A stretch of DNA of 64,000 bases, from contig OY856409.1 in NCBI GenBank assembly GCA_963693085.1, positions 296,026,058 through 296,090,057 on the forward strand, written 5' to 3'. Of the stretch, positions 1 through 14,265 are shown one piece after another. The first letter of the stretch is position 1; each line of letters starts with the position of its first letter. Both the position numbers and the translations under genes were made by a program. The stretch is from Alisma plantago-aquatica (Eukaryota > Streptophyta > Magnoliopsida > Alismatales > Alismataceae). The notes beneath the pieces are model-generated. The model did no database searches and had not been told where the DNA came from. It worked only from the letters and a program-made list of their open reading frames with translations.

Positions 1-2043
1 AGAAACTTTGATGTGATCAAATGTTGAAATACTTTACATCAATACCTTGAGAACCTTCAGGTAGAAATGTGATGGTGTATCACAAGTTAAATTCATCTGA
101 ACATGATGATGTGTTAGGATGAAGGAATTATACCATGATGAGTCTTGATATGATTATCAATTACTCTAGTCTTCTTATACCCTCATAAATATATACCTAT
201 CACCAAATCATATACCATATGAATGGTTTATAAAGACATCATATATGATATGATTTGGGAATGCCCCAATATGTCTTAAGGATTGAAACCTACATTGAGA
301 AAGTAGTCTCTTGAAGAAGGTTTGTCCACAAACCATAATTGCAGAATGTTACTATTAATCCCAATCTAATAGCAAAATGTTTTGTTGATAGGATAATTGA
401 GTTCCTAAAGAATCAGTGGGAGTAATAGTAGAACTCAAAATGTTTTAGGCCAACAAAATGGTATAATGAGAACTAAGAGAATCACAAAGTGTTGTGGAAT
501 ATAAAGTTTATCATGTAACATAGAATAAAATAGTTCTAATAGAATACATCTAAGATTGGAGGATTGTGAATCCAACAATTCAGATGGGTTTGTCATAAAA
601 GGATGAGCCAACTAGTCAACTAGAATCTATTTCTAAGAAATATGGAAACCATGAAGCTAACAAGGTAGGACCTGATAGCACCACCTAAAGGGGTTATACC
701 TAAAAGGTGTAATATGGTCTTGTGGTAAAGACCTACATGGATAACATAAAAGGACATATTGGTTGGAAAGTGTTTGAAATTGGTTCAAGTTGTTGAACAT
801 GATGGAAATTCCTTTACCAATTGTCAAGCTTGTTGTTGTAGTTATAATAGACTAAGAGATTTGGTATATGAAGATAAAAAACTAGATTCCGTAAGGGAAT
901 ATATCACAGGATGTGTACGTGATACAACCTAAAAGGTTTTGTAACTTCAAGAATGCAAATAAAAGTCTATAAACTACAAAGTTCAATCTCAGATTGAAAC
1001 AAGCACCTCATAGATGGGATCTTTTGATTTGATAAGATAGTCAAAGAGCTCGACTTGAATCAAGATAAAAGATGAAATTTGTGATTACAACAGATTTAGT
1101 GGGAGCATATACAAATATTCCACATATGATGAGGAATAATATCTCAATATTGTGAATATTGAGATCTGGCATAAAAAACTCCTTCAGTAATGAAGGAATA
1201 AATGAAACATCTTATGAGATAAGAATCAAGATCTGTAGATAGTTCTTGAATGTTTCATAAAGGAAGTTTGGGCACTTACAATAGCAATGTGTTGAAAGAG
1301 TTCAACATGAAAGGATTCAAAGAGAGAGAATATGGATCAATCTCTCATGAACTGTATGTTCCAATTCATGTGAAGAATGGAAATATCATGAATAAGATGC
1401 CTTATGATGTATCTATGATGGATGCTATAAGTGTACTTATCCCATATAATCTTGTATGTACTAGACATGACAAGATGACACTAAAATCCAAAAAGGGTTA
1501 TTGAATGTCATTAAGACATACATTAGTTCTTGTAAAGTAGTTAAGGATAAACTGCTAGTCAATAATGATAGCAATTTGATGTAAAGGGTTACATCAATGC
1601 AAGCTTCCATAATAACCAAGAGATCATAAAAAAATATGTTTGATTTTAAAAGAAAAAGGATGTTATTAGTTGGAAGGGTTTTGAACTAATAGCCATTAAT
1701 TCTATTCTACAATAGAGGTTGAGTATACTTGTGTTATGAACATAGAGTGATATTATATGGTTCTAGAAGTTCATATGATGAACTTATAGATGTTCCACCA
1801 TTGATGACTTAGTAGTAATACTGTGACAACAATGGAGATAATTGTTAGGCATGGAATATCAGATACCATATTAAGGTGGTTTCATCTCAGAGCGAAGAGA
1901 TAAGAAACATGCAATATACCAATTATATAGCAAAGTGTTGCTAGCCCAGTGGATAAAGCACTTGCATAACAGAAGCATGTTGGACATGTTTGGATCACTA
2001 AGAATGAGATTCATGGGTGATTGGATCTAAGTGCAAGTGGGAG
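1..2043 (+). pseudogene. Decayed Ty1/copia pol fragment (RT and RNase H)
   Basis: This is the 3' end of a copia polyprotein gene that once encoded reverse transcriptase and RNase H. No long frame survives, but short copia-like blocks appear in order: a KLQ-S-I-x-x-LKQA-like RT motif near 964-1012, an 'IPY...CTRHD'-like block near 1435-1475, a SWK-like RNase H block near 1670, and a 'D-K-A-L-A...H-V-G-H' tail near 1950-1990. A purine tract (AAGTGCAAGTGGGAG, 2029-2043) then leads into a long terminal repeat, as expected for a copia 3' end. The left part lies outside the window. Frameshifts and stops are everywhere, so this is an old, dead copy. Copia assignment is fairly firm; lineage is not. 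Confidence 0.75.
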
Positions 2044-2045
2044 TT

Positions 2046-4261
2046 TTTTTGGAAAGGAATGCCCATATAACAAATCTTGTGATGATTGACATGGAATATA
2101 TCATACAAGATTTGATTTACACTTATAAAGGCAAGCTTCCAATTTATTTTGTTTCACCCATTTATGAGATAATGAGGAAACATTATGATTGTCTATAGAA
2201 TAATATTACTCAATGTCATATGTCTTCAAGTATTAGCCTTGTGAAAATGAGATCATATGGATGTTAAGAGTACATATACATATTCTCATTATATCCCTAG
2301 TTGGCTGTTACTATGGAAGGTAGATACACACCAATTAGACATAAGACTAGAGTGTGAGTTGGTTGATGAGTGAGTCTCACTAAGTCATGATATGGCAATA
2401 TCAAACTAAGAACACAGATACATGTTAGGGAACAACATATTAGACAAACCCACCTGGAGAGTGACACATGGAAACCATCTTTGGTGGTCATAGTCATCTC
2501 TCATAGTGAACATGGTGATTGTGATTCTTAGACCTGAAATCACTACACTCATCACATGTTGTTGGGTACTCTTTGACATCATCAAATGTAGTCCTAAAAC
2601 ATGGGTTGTTATAAAGGTGATGATTGGGTGACTTTGACACATGGGGATAGACTGTGAGTGATGGATATGGGATTTGTCCCTCCTACTCGAGTATGATATC
2701 CTGGCCACTTGATAAGAGAGACTGAGAAATGCATGTGCATGCACATGTGAATCCATATATGATATTGAAGTCAAATTAGCTCAGACAGTCTGCTCTTGGT
2801 TCAAGGAACATGGATTGAATGTTGAGAGGATTACTAGTCCATGCCTCGAGTTCATTCTGGATATCAGAGACAAAGGAATTATACAATCATTACAACACCT
2901 AACACAGATTGTAGGTTGAAGTTATTCTCCAACTTTACATTCACGTGGGTAGCACTGATGTGAGACTAGGCACCACTCTTTGCTTGTGATCTCATAAGCT
3001 AGTTATGGACATTCACTACCAGCGTGATATGGGACCTATAGGGTCACACACATAACTCATCTAGAAGAGGAGTTTTATCTTGATTATGATTTAATTGATT
3101 ACTAAAGTGTTTAGGTGTTCAATTCATTCAACAGATCGATAGATTGGTTGACTGGACTGCCAAACAACCATCTCAAGTGTTGAAACGACCGTTTGGGCAT
3201 GCCAGATGGGTGTCTCGAGTGTTGAGACAGCCATTTGGATTGTAACACTAATCAGAGTTCAAATTGACTAAGTTCTACCCGTAAACCAATCAGTTCAATG
3301 TGATTGAACCGACCGACTCATCTCAGACTCACCAGCCGGTTGTCTGGATGAGTGAGATGGGCATATTTCATGGGTGACATGGCTTGGTTGGGTCGAACAA
3401 AGGTTCTGTATGTTTCTCAAACTTGTTTTGATTGCACATACTTAGGGTGCAAGGGAATTAATATGTGATATTAATTGGAATCGAAATTGCCAAATTCATA
3501 TCCAATTAGAAAATTACCATACTACCATCTCACACACTAGATGACCATCTGGGTGTTCTAGATGAGTGTTTGGCATACCGTAGGTTGTGAAAATTTAAGC
3601 TCTTCTGATCCCTTCCACTCCCACGCAATCCCGTACAAATTGGTAACCCTGGCCCAAACCTCGCCTATAAAAGGAAGGGTATTGGGGGCTTCCCAAGACA
3701 CAACACTGACAACTGAGAACTAGTTCCTCTAACAACCGTTGTCCTTTATGGTTGTGGTAACCGAGAGATACCAAGAAATTCCTACCCAATAGGAAGGGAT
3801 ATCTACGGGAGAGAAACAACTGGTGATCGTTGTCGGTGGGAGAGCAGGTTGGTGACTAGTACACCAACGGAAGGGATAACTCCTTCCTGACTATTCTTGG
3901 TTAATGGAAGGTGTTCTAGTTGGTCTATGTGGACTAATCTAGAGGCAGGAATCATTTGGCTACTGGTAGGAGAGCAACGTCAGTCTATAATCTGTGGCGA
4001 GACCACATGAGTGTTGCAAAATTTGTTCGTATTTGTTGTTTGTCGTGAAGACCAGGAGATGCACACCTACCGTATAAGAGAAACTAGTCAGCAGTTGTGA
4101 AGAAGTGAGTTTTGTTACTAGACTTGCTCCAGGACCAGGTATAACTCTCTAAAACCATCCTTCCAATTTCACAGTAGTTGATGTGATCTTTCTGTTATGG
4201 GAATACATATAGATAATTTTTTTGTTTACATTGATATACCTTGTGCTCGTATTTCCCAACA
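2046..4261 (+). mobile_element. 3' LTR of the decayed copia element (Angela/Tork-like)
   Basis: The LTR begins just after the polypurine tract with a TTTTTGGAAAGGAATGCCC-like start, a decayed form of the TGTTGGAAA start common in this group, and ends in TTTCCCAACA. At about 2.2 kb it is long, which fits Angela/Tork-type copia elements. TATAAAAG at 3666 marks the likely promoter. Upstream, 3165-3235 holds a diverged direct repeat of about 46 bp, one copy of which contains the inverted repeat TGTCTC...GAGACA. Open frames inside it have no recognisable product. The 5' LTR is outside the window, so the element cannot be dated or its target duplication checked. Confidence 0.7.
3666..3673 (+). promoter_or_regulatory. 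LTR TATA box
   Basis: TATAAAAG lies about 600 bp before the 3' end of the copia LTR and in its sense direction. That position fits the U3/R boundary. Confidence 0.5.
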
Positions 4262-6082
4262 GGTTAAACAAAAAAAACATAATCATAATTATTAAAACCC
4301 ATGCACATGATTCAGATATGATTAACCTATCCTTGACCATCTAGATCATAAGCAATGCTTAATTAAGATAAGATCACATGCATTTATTAGATTCTCACCA
4401 CTAACCCTAGATAGTTCCACTTCAGGGTTTTGGTCAAATTAGGTTCAAGGTTTATTATTAGGTTATTTGATGATATTTTATTGATTTAGAGTCCACTATG
4501 AAGGCATGTTTAAGATTTCAATTAATTTTGAGGTTCCATTAACTTTGTGTGGTTATTACAAAGTTTAAGCTAGTGATGTGAATTTTAAGGCCAAAACTCA
4601 TAATAGGCAAACAAGGTTCATGATTTGCAAGGTCGTGAGATTTACATAATAAAGGTGATTCATATCATCAAGGTAAGGATATACGAATCACAGTTCAAGG
4701 TTATGTGGATGTGTATAAGGTATATGCATCATGTGGCCAATATATTCATCATTTTAATCATGCATGGAATCATCAATATAGTTCAATTATGTCATAGGGT
4801 TCAACATGTGACCTAAGTGGTCATCCACGTAAAGGGTATCATAAGTAATACATTAAACTCTATTTTGAAAAGGAGAAGACATGAGATTGGATCTCTATAA
4901 GCATCAATCCACAAGAAACACAAACAAGTCATATATGGACATGTTACATCATAAAGGTTGGTTTGATGTCACATGAACCAAACATGGAATAATAGAGTGT
5001 GATATTAGTCATTAGTGGTCCAAAGCATGTTGAGGATGCTGATTTCAAGAATATTCAAGAGTTTTGTGCAATATATAGGACAAAGCAAACATATGATTAA
5101 TATATTTCCATTCGTGTGATACATATGTCATGTTTATGCATAACATGTATTATATATCAAATATGATCATGGGGATATTTATTCTATAGAGGGGCACAAA
5201 TATGCTTACTTCAAATTAGGAGAAGCTTTTATGATGTTTAGAAGAAAGTTTCACCCAAAAAGATCAAGATTCATCATTTAGAGTCCAAATCAAGACATTT
5301 ATGTGCCTTACTAACATTCAAGATCAAGAAAGGTGATTAGGGTCATCATTTACTTCAAAAGTGTGCAAACTTTACTAACTTGATGATTAAGAGAGTAGGT
5401 AATTATTAAAGATCCATGATCTATCATAATTATGCATTATTGTACTTAAAATGATCAAATTTAATATCTCTAGGGAAAATAAGGGATAAAATGAGGGAAC
5501 AGGAAACCAAATCTAATGTGAATATATCTTCATTATGATGAATTATATATATAATTTATCATATTCTAGCCAAAAGGTTTAGGATAATTTCAAAAAAAAG
5601 CCAAGAACTTTGGAAAAATCAAGCAATATAATAGTTATTTATTGATAAATGTTGACCATTAACCATCGACCCAGCGGTGGGGAACCATGCCTCAACGGGT
5701 CGTGTGCTCCCACTCTAATGTGGCATCCTACCACTAGCTAGTCATGGTCCAAGTGGATCGTTGAATGGCCTATGGATGTGATGATCTTGTCCGTTAGTGC
5801 TAGGTCTCCCAAATTGGATGTATGACTACCATCCAAGGTCCCCCCTTCATGTGAGCCCATGATGGTGCATGAATGTGATGTCTTCCCAGGCATAGATCAT
5901 TGGAGCCTCTCTATGTAAATATGACAGGGCTTAGAGTGCCCTCCAAAGGTGCCACCAATCCCCTCTCATCGGAACAGATCTAGATTTGTGGTCAAATACA
6001 ACTGTGAGGAAGCAATGGTTGAAGCGCCCCAAAACTAATGTTCCATGGTGGCAACAATGGATGGAAGAAGAGTAAGAAGGAG
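4262..6082. other. No gene seen; decayed repeat-like DNA
   Basis: This is AT-rich sequence without a credible frame on either strand. The part from about 5640 is less AT-rich and continues past the solo LTR into 7564 onward, because the LTR sits between matching 5-bp duplications. It is therefore older host or transposon DNA split by that insertion. I could not assign it to a family. Confidence 0.5.
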
Positions 6083-6415
6083 CCAGGTGTTTACTCAAGG
6101 TCTATACTGACTATTCCCTTGTTTTGATGATCATTAAATCCTTCCACTTATTTGTTTCTAATGTTTCTATTTGAGTGATTTCTGATTAGATAAACACACT
6201 CCAAATTCCTAAACTTGCACATCCTAACTTGGAGAAATCAAGTCATACTAGGACAAAGATCAAGATTGATAATAGATAGTTTTCTCCTTAGGTCTTTGTT
6301 GTAAAACACATGTAATGATTGCATGACTTGTAATGAAGCTCATATTTATTATATAATTAATTAGGATGAATAATATTGCACTTAGGAGGTTTTTTTAACA
6401 CCCAAAGCAGCAAGC

Positions 6416-6600
6416 TTGGTCGGTTGAGTTTGCCTTGGCATAACTTAGTCGATAACACTATTCATGGGGTTTCCAAGACCTTCTGTCAGATGAGTTTCTT
6501 TCCCTAATGAAACTCATATAACCATAAAATAGCCTAGACAGTAATGTTTTTCGGTCGAGTTTTCCCTAAAGATAACTCGGCTGACTGTACTATCATATCT
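6416..6600 (+). repeat. Inverted-repeat cluster upstream of the solo-LTR TATA box
   Basis: Two diverged interrupted palindromes occur: GGTCGGTTGAGTT with AACTTAGTCGATAAC, and TCGGTCGAGTTTTC with AACTCGGCTGACTG. They match the better-kept arms in the other copy at 20644-20878. Confidence 0.6.
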
Positions 6601-6722
6601 ATTTTCTATAGTAAAAAATAGTCATTATATGGGTAAAAAAGGTACAAAAAGATCTGTTAGACACCCCAATAACAGCTAGAATTTTTCCTAAATGGTTCTA
6701 ATTGCTAGGAGGCATCCTCAAT

Positions 6723-6730
6723 TATATATA
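6723..6730 (+). promoter_or_regulatory. Solo-LTR TATA box
   Basis: TATATATA followed by GGAGCCC lies about 120 bp after the inverted-repeat cluster and in the LTR sense. The other copy has TATAAATA at the matching place. Confidence 0.5.
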
Positions 6731-7563
6731 GGAGCCCTTGGGATTCATCCCATGCTTAGACAAGCATTGTGAAGGTCCCTATAATATAATTGAGAAATAT
6801 TTTCCTCCTAAGAGCCTCCATCTACTCTCATGATCTTAATCACTTGCTACATCTATTAGAGTAAGTAGGAAATTTGTAAGAGAGCTAGTATTGCATGTAT
6901 ATCTTGTGAAGCTCTTACTTATTCCACCTCCCAATCTCTCTTTCCACCATGAAGATGAAGATTCTCTCTCTTATCTCAAAGAGGTGAAGAAGAAGAAGTC
7001 AATGAGTCCCATGGTGAAAAGATTCTCCTTGGTGAAGGTGAAGTCAAAAGGTAGAAGATCCAATACAAGAGTGGGTAAGACCTTGAATGCCAAAAACTTG
7101 TTGCAAGAGTTGTTAAGTCCTTGAAGAAGGCCGAAGACTCATCTCAAGTGTAAGTCCTTGATAAGACAGAAGACTCTTGATCATGGATAGGTAAGTCCTT
7201 CGTAATGGTTATTGGCTCCTTGATCCGAAAAGGAATGCTAGCTTATCCCTTGACCTAGAAAAGGGTGGTCTTTATTGTAACTCTTATAACAGAATATAAG
7301 GAGTGAGACATGGTTGTAAATCCTAGATGATGACCTCTCTATGTAATGGATATACATCTCCTAGTTTGGAGGTTATAGCCACTATAAATAAGTTATGTTA
7401 TTTTGTTCTCAATCTCTCTCTCCCCTGCTATGAATATTTAGTTGCACTTAAGTTGCATATATGCAATATTATCTTGGGATATAACTTGAAGATATAATGA
7501 TTTTTTTAAGTGGTTTTAGCTCTACCCACCCCCTCTAGATCCCAATATAGATCCAACACTAGG

Positions 7564-10129
7564 GAAGGATCCATGGTGCATGATAAGCATGGAAAAAGGA
7601 TGCAAGTGTGAGAGGAAAAAGAAATAATGAGATATCAAATCTCAATTGCTTGTGAGGGGGTTGTATGTTGGTTGCACCACCTGCTCTAGTCATTTGTGCT
7701 CTATGTACAACATGAATCTAGGAGATGACCCGATTTCCATTGGATCAAAGGGCCTGATCTATAGACACACAACCAAAGATAGTTGATTATCCAATATACC
7801 TCAAGATGGATTGCTGACATGGTGTGAGCTAAAAAATAAAATATTTCAATTTTGTGTTTCTTTAGTAATATTGAAAAATCATATCTTTTGACCAATAGCT
7901 CTCATGAAGGTCAAATTTCCCCTTTAGTTCACAAACTTCATCCTCTTCTTGTGAAAAAAGTGTTAGGATAAAATGAGGATGTTGAGGGTCTCAACATTTA
8001 AATTGCATTCCAAAATATGGTTTTGAGACCCAACTTAGCACATTTAATTATCAAAGTGCAATTTTCCAGTACCACATCCACAATTGGATGCCAAGTAGTT
8101 CCAAATACTTCAATTAATCAAGAGGGAGGTCATTGAGTTCAAAAGGGAATTAACTGAGTAATGATGTGTGTTATTGGATTTATAGAGAAAAGTCACTTTG
8201 TGTGATAACCTAACTTACTCTTATCTCAATATGTACTCTTTATATCTCCACCTGTGACCTATCTCACTCAATTTACTTTCAAATTTATATTTTGAGTGTA
8301 ATGGTACTCCAATTTGGTAACATCAACGATCAATTTTACAATGTGTGACATTAATTTGCATGTTTGAGCTAAGTTCCACACTTTAATATGTTACCCTCTT
8401 GCAACATCTCTAGTAGTTGAATCCTTTAGCCATATATTTGGCCCCAAATCCTACATCGCTCAATTTTTCTTCTCTAATTTGTACTCTACATGGAGGAATA
8501 GCTATTTAGACCACCGACCACCACCCCAACGCCACCTAAACTTCCTCTTATATACTACTTTCTTCTCAATTCTTCTTTCTATTTCATTTTCTCCAACTTT
8601 CACCTGCTTCTGTGGCCTTTAGCTTCAACCCTCATCTTTCTTCTCCTCTCTAGAAGTTTGTGGTGCCTCCACAGATGCCTATAGGGTTTTCAATCCCCTA
8701 GCCTCGATTGGGATCACTAGTGTAGACAACGCCCAAGTGTGGCTGCCCCACTCAGGACCAATTATTTCATGACATGTGGATCCCTCTGACACTCTATCCT
8801 CCAATTTGCACTGGTAAGCTCATCCGCAATGATGGAGTAGTTGTTTGATGCTAAGGAACCACATGGGACAAAGCCTGTAAACCTTTTTTTAGGGGCAAGA
8901 CTATGATACTCCACAACATTGGAGGACCATTCATCTACCTCTTGCCAGTATCTCTTAACATTTCTATCTTCCAAGACTTCATTGCAAGATAGTTGGACAG
9001 TTCCAAACCCTAGTAGTAACCTATAAATATAATACTCCAACCTCCATTGGGAGTCATCTCTTCTCCAACCACCAAGTTGCTTCGTTCATGGATCAGCCAT
9101 GAGAAGACAATCCCCACTGGTGGTTTTTCATCAATTGGCACCTGATAGCCACCTCTCCACCAAGGCTCAGCCTACTATCCTCAAAGGAGGAAGGTTTACG
9201 GTGCATCTACACCATCCATTCACTGCCTATTTCTCTTTCATGGACTAGATCTAAGTGAGGAGGAGGATAAAGAAGAAGGGTTACCCTTCGACAACCCTGG
9301 GTGGACTCTATTGCTACATCTCTTCTACCTATTGAGATGTTGGCCATCTCCTTCCTTTTCCTTATTGTTTCTTCTGAACTCGTTATGAGTTGTGAGTATT
9401 TTCTTACACTAGGGTGTGGGGAGTAACCCCACCATTTACTTTTATGTTTTATTGTATCCAAGAATGTATGATCTATATTTCACACTGAATCAATCACTAA
9501 TATGCTTGCATGCTTATTCATCCTGTAGGTTTACATGTTTTCATGATCTTGGGTGTAGAACCTCGAACCCAAGATCTAGGATATTAATTGATTCTTGTTA
9601 AACCCTTGATAAGAACTCAGATAGGTGTTTCCTAAGGTGACAGATATAGTATCTCTAGGTAACACGACAGCGAGCCTAGAGTGATGTCTGGCTAGGTTTA
9701 TCCTAACACCAAAAGGGGATTTGTGTGCCCTTCATGATATTATTTATGCATGTTAGTGATGCAATGAGAGAATAAACATAGGTGGTGGTGGTTAAACTCA
9801 CTCACCCTAGTGTATCTGTCAATATGATAATCTAAGATTTCACTTTAGTATTTTATTCCTTCACATTAGTTGTAATCAACCAAATCCACCTTTGGTGTTA
9901 AGTACTCTTCCTAGTTCAGTTAAATAGATCAACCAATTCCTAATTTTTTTTATCATTTTGGTTTGATCTTTAACTATACTATGATAAGACCCATCCTCTT
10001 GCGGGTGGTTATTATTGTACTTTGTTTAAGGTAAACTCTAGAGATTTCTCTCCTAGTGAATTTTCCTGTGTGATAAAAGCCACATCAACTACACTATCTG
10101 TGGAAATAAATCAGGGAGGAGTCGAAGGC
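7564..10129. other. No gene seen; promoter-like pyrimidine-rich stretch inside
   Basis: The first part continues the sequence split by the solo LTR. Around 8545-8640 a TATATA motif is followed by a long CT-rich leader, which looks like an LTR or gene promoter in the plus direction, and the text up to about 9700 is less AT-rich. It may be the LTR and leader of the copia relic that follows, but I could not find matching LTR ends. Frames at 8762-9040 and 9207-9461 overlap unrelated reading on the other strand and have no recognisable motifs. Confidence 0.4.
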
Positions 10130-11260
10130 TTCACTTGAATTCCGTCGAACATGGGACCTTATTGATTTACCTACATGTAGTTATCATTTTTTTTGCCGTT
10201 CAATTTTTATCATAAAATATTTGCCGAATTTTCCTGATGGGACAGTTGAACATCTAAATGCTAGACTTGTTTCTAAGGGATACATATATGAATCTAGAGT
10301 TGATTACTTTAAAATCTTTTATCTTGTTGCCTGTCTTAACTCTGTCCATGTTCTTATTTATGTTGCTATTAATCAAGGTGACACTTACATCAACTGGATG
10401 TCAAGACCTCCTTCCTATATGGCAATTTGCAGGGTACTCTATATGTCACAGCCTAAAGGTTATGTTGCTTAGGGGAAGTATTATGGGAAGGTCTGTCTTC
10501 ATAAGAAAGATATTTATGGCCTCAGGAGGAGTCCTTGAGCATGGTTTGATAAATTATCACTTGTACATCACAAGTTTGGTTTCATGCGCTCTTAGTGTGA
10601 CCATTTTGTGTTTATCAAAACACTACTTCTAGTATAATTGTTCTTATTATATACATGGTTGACATCATCTTCTATGGTAGTGATGATGTAGGAATTTTTT
10701 ATACAAAGAAATATCTTATGAAGTATCTTGTAACCAAAGACCATGGATGTCTACATTATTTTCTTGGCATTGAGGTAGCACACATGTAGTATGGAGTATC
10801 CTTATCTCAAATAAAGTATACTCTATACTTACTAATTGAAACTAGAATGATTGGTTCTCAGTCTTAGTCTCCCCCATGGATCAAGAACATGATCTATGGA
10901 CAGAATCTACTCATCCCTTGGAAGTTAAATTTAGCTATAAATGCTTGGTTGGCAAACTTTTATGTATCATTATTACTAGGCATGATATATGCTTCGATAT
11001 TGATGTTCTTAGACAATTTATGGATTTCCCTAGGCAGTGTCATTGGAAGGTTGTTGAGTGTTGAGATATTTTAAGAATGCACCTAGACAAGGACTATTTT
11101 ATAAAGAAACAAACATCTCCATGTGACTGGATATACTGATGTTGATTATACAGGGTGTAAATCTGAAAGAAAGGTGGTTGTCTTAGATAATTATCATAAA
11201 ACTTTTGGCATCAATTATAAAATACTCACCCTTAGATCAAAAAATATTCTAAGGTACGTG
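10130..11260 (+). pseudogene. Decayed Ty1/copia reverse transcriptase
   Basis: This is a broken copia RT/RNase H region. In order it shows an 'ARLVSKGY' block with 'VDYF' near 10258-10310, 'LNSV.VL' near 10335, a 'QPKGYVA' block near 10450, an 'AxGGVLEHGL'-like remnant of the YGLKQ box near 10520, the catalytic box near 10655 reading YMVDII instead of the usual YVDDI, then 'HYFLGIE' near 10755 and an 'LVGKL...TRHDICF' block near 10945-11000. One catalytic Asp is therefore replaced. At least three frame changes and several stops break it. No gag, protease or integrase precedes it at the expected distance, so the element is also deleted internally. Confidence 0.8.
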
Positions 11261-14122
11261 TGATGGGATTTACACTAATCTATAAGAGGACTCCATGAAA
11301 ACCACAAGGGAGAGAGCACGTACAAAAGAAAGATGTGATAGAATGATATAAAATGTTGATACTAGGAGAAATGAATGGGAGGACATAGGTCTTGCAAGAA
11401 AGAGAGAGAGATATATAGAAAGAAAGGGAGAAATTGTAGGAGGGATGTGGTTGCGTCATTGAAAACTTTCAACACAGGGAGAGATAAGAAGACTGGGAGG
11501 AGATGTTTTTTTGATGATGCAAGAGCAAACATGACTAGTTTGGGAAAACCTAAAATGGAAGAGAATAAGGGTGTGGGAAGAAGAAATAAATAGAGCATCT
11601 GGTATTAAGTATAGTTGGTAGGGTCAATTACAAAGGGGAAAAGTAGAGTGTTATTCCCACTCTCACTATTTGTCTGGCTGTGTTTATTTTTACTACTCTC
11701 TATATTTTCCAATCATATTATCATTATTTTTATGAATGTCCTTCACTGTTGTGCCAACATCTATCAATACATATTTTGGCACAAACAATTCATAGTGGCT
11801 TTAAACGCATGATGTTGGGATAGGGTGTCAGGTGTTGACAAGGTTTCTTGTATTGGGTTGGGACTTTGTCTAAAATTTATGATTTTCCCAAGTAGTGGAA
11901 ATCACCTTAGTCATGTCAATATGTGAAGTGAGGAAACCCCGCCACCACCTAAGTGGATTGAGAGTAAAATATGTTAGAACCTTCTAAACATCCTTCCTTA
12001 TACACCTCAATTCCTTCCACTTATATGGTGATGGTAATTCAGTATTAGTTGTTGACCAAACAATTTTGAGTGAAACTAATTCACATAAGTTTCATCATAT
12101 TCATAATTAGATACAAGATTCAATCCAAAACATATTAAATGTTATATAATACAATAATCTACAATAATTTAGTTAATTTAGGGTTTATGAAATTTCACAA
12201 TTCTATCTTCCCTGAGAGGATTTTCTTGTGACATATACTTACTTTATGTATGGTCCTAAAGTTCATGATAAGTCCAACTTCTAGTTGATTAATTCTAGAA
12301 ATTACATGCCTCTAGATTCAGATATGTACATGACTATTATCAATCTGGTGTTTTAACTTGTATTTTATGTAGATACTAATAGTTGGGCTAGGATCTTTGT
12401 TTTTCAAATATAAGACTAAGTTCCAATGTTCTAGTTGTGTATTTCTAACTAACTATATTTTTCTCTAAGACATATATGATTTTTGATTGTTTACATATCT
12501 GATATTCCAATCTTTATGATAAACATTTTACAAAATTTATATCAGAATATATAAATTAAATTTCTTACATTCATGGTTTACATTAGAGATCATGAAAGCC
12601 TATACATACGGACTATGGACTACATATTATGAATATAAATCCTATCTAATCTTGAATCCACATGACACATCTCCTACTTGTCTCTTCCATGTCTTTGTTG
12701 CATCACATGTCTATGAACTTCTAATAGGAAGAACAAGGCATGGACAAAAAGAAGAATTTTGGGCAGCAAACTCGGTGTCAATTGAATTATTGAGATATTT
12801 TAAAATAAAGATTCTACTTAGTAGAATGTAGGTAAGTTGGTTTGATGGACTATGTGTATAAAATGATAGTTTTCTAGTTACCATACTAGTTTTAAATAGG
12901 GACAATAGTTCAAGGTGGTAATAAATAATAAAGAGTTTCTAGAAGAATTCAATATATAAAGTGTTCCAAAATTAAAGATTTATCCATTGGAACATTCTAT
13001 CATGTTTTTTTTGTCTTCACTAGGGCTAGGTGCCTAGAGTTCTCCCATGTATGATAGAATGACATTTCACCAATGGGGATAGCCAGTATTGGGGGACCTC
13101 ATTCTCCATTATCAAATACACAGGGTTGGGGATATGACTTGCCTAATCAAGAAGTCATAGCCCTAGCCTATATTTGGTTTTTATGTCGATGTAAAATACA
13201 AATTATTCAACATCCACAATATTCAAGATTCAAAATAGTTTTGGTGACCTTCAAAAGGAAAGATAAGTCTAATAAACAAATTGTACCCACCACTTAACAA
13301 AATTCTATAAATGCAAATCAAAAGGGATAAAAATAATTCAACGATGGAATTGAGAATCTAGCACCCTTGTTCCAAGTAACAGTCCAATATATTTCAAAAT
13401 TAGGTTCACAGAGATTGAAAGTGTTAATGTGGGATGCAGTGGTTGATTTGGATTTAGTGAGTCGTCATGTGATTAGTATTTAATGTCAGGATCATGTTTG
13501 TACTATATCATTATCCTCCATGCCTTGATTTTTCTTGATGGTTGGTGGAATCCATTTCTAGGATGGTTTTGGTTGAAGCACGATATGAGATTCACAACTG
13601 GTTGCAGTCATTGTAGGAAGGTTGGATTTAGTAGGTGGTTCTTGTGATGAGGTCTAGGTATGTCTACAGATCATGTGTATCATCACTAACAATGATGCGG
13701 TCTGATGTATTGCTATGGAGAATGAGGAGTTGGTATTGTCAATGTATATTATTGGTAGTTGTTGCAAGAGGAAATGACGGTAATAGATTATATGAATGAA
13801 TTAAAGTTAATGGAATGTCAATTGTCATATGCATAGAATCAATAATATCCTCTACTTGTAATTGATTGAAATATATAAATATAGAAGATGACTAACACTT
13901 GATTAGGTGGATAATGAGATGCAACAACTTACTATGTGGTGAACTTATGAAATTAAGTACATGAAGTTACCTAAGAAGGTAGAGGAAATGGATGTTTGAG
14001 AGAATAAGATAATATTCATGTACTAATTTTTGTTCAACATAACATTACATTATCTATCTAGAATGGTCAAGTATGAACAGACCATAGTTTTATTAATCAT
14101 GCTCCATTAAACATAGACCATA

Positions 14123-14125
<3 letters not shown>
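11261..14125. other. No gene seen; AT-rich low-information DNA
   Basis: No frame on either strand carries a recognisable motif. Short frames such as 11375-11593 and 11362-11598 overlap on opposite strands through a purine-rich stretch and are not credible genes. No LTR end, primer site or terminal repeat could be matched. Confidence 0.4.
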
Positions 14126-14174
<49 letters not shown>

Positions 14175-14265
14175 TATATACATATATATACCTATATATA
14201 TACATATATATACATATATATACCTATATATACATATATATATGTATATATATGTATATATATAG
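14126..14265. repeat. TA/TACA microsatellite
   Basis: About 140 bp of (TA)n is interspersed with TACATATA and TACCTATA units. An apparent 72-codon frame across it, made of Tyr and Ile, is an artefact of the repeat. Confidence 0.9.

Larger units (their letters stand above)
6088..7558 (+). mobile_element. Solo LTR, copy 1 of a family present twice
   Basis: The 1471-bp unit begins TGTTTACTCAAGGTC and ends GATCCAACA. It is flanked by CCAGG (6083-6087) and CTAGG (7559-7563), a 5-bp target duplication with one difference. It aligns along its whole length with the reverse complement of 19649-21209. Shared landmarks are the start, the GGTCGAGTT-type inverted repeats, the TATA box, a stretch rich in GAAGA and CTTGG words, and the CCCCCTCTAG end. 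No internal region is attached, so it is a solo LTR left by LTR-LTR recombination. Several hundred bases of diffuse differences between the copies show they are not recent. The short frame at 6891-7124 is chance coding in the LTR. Confidence 0.85.
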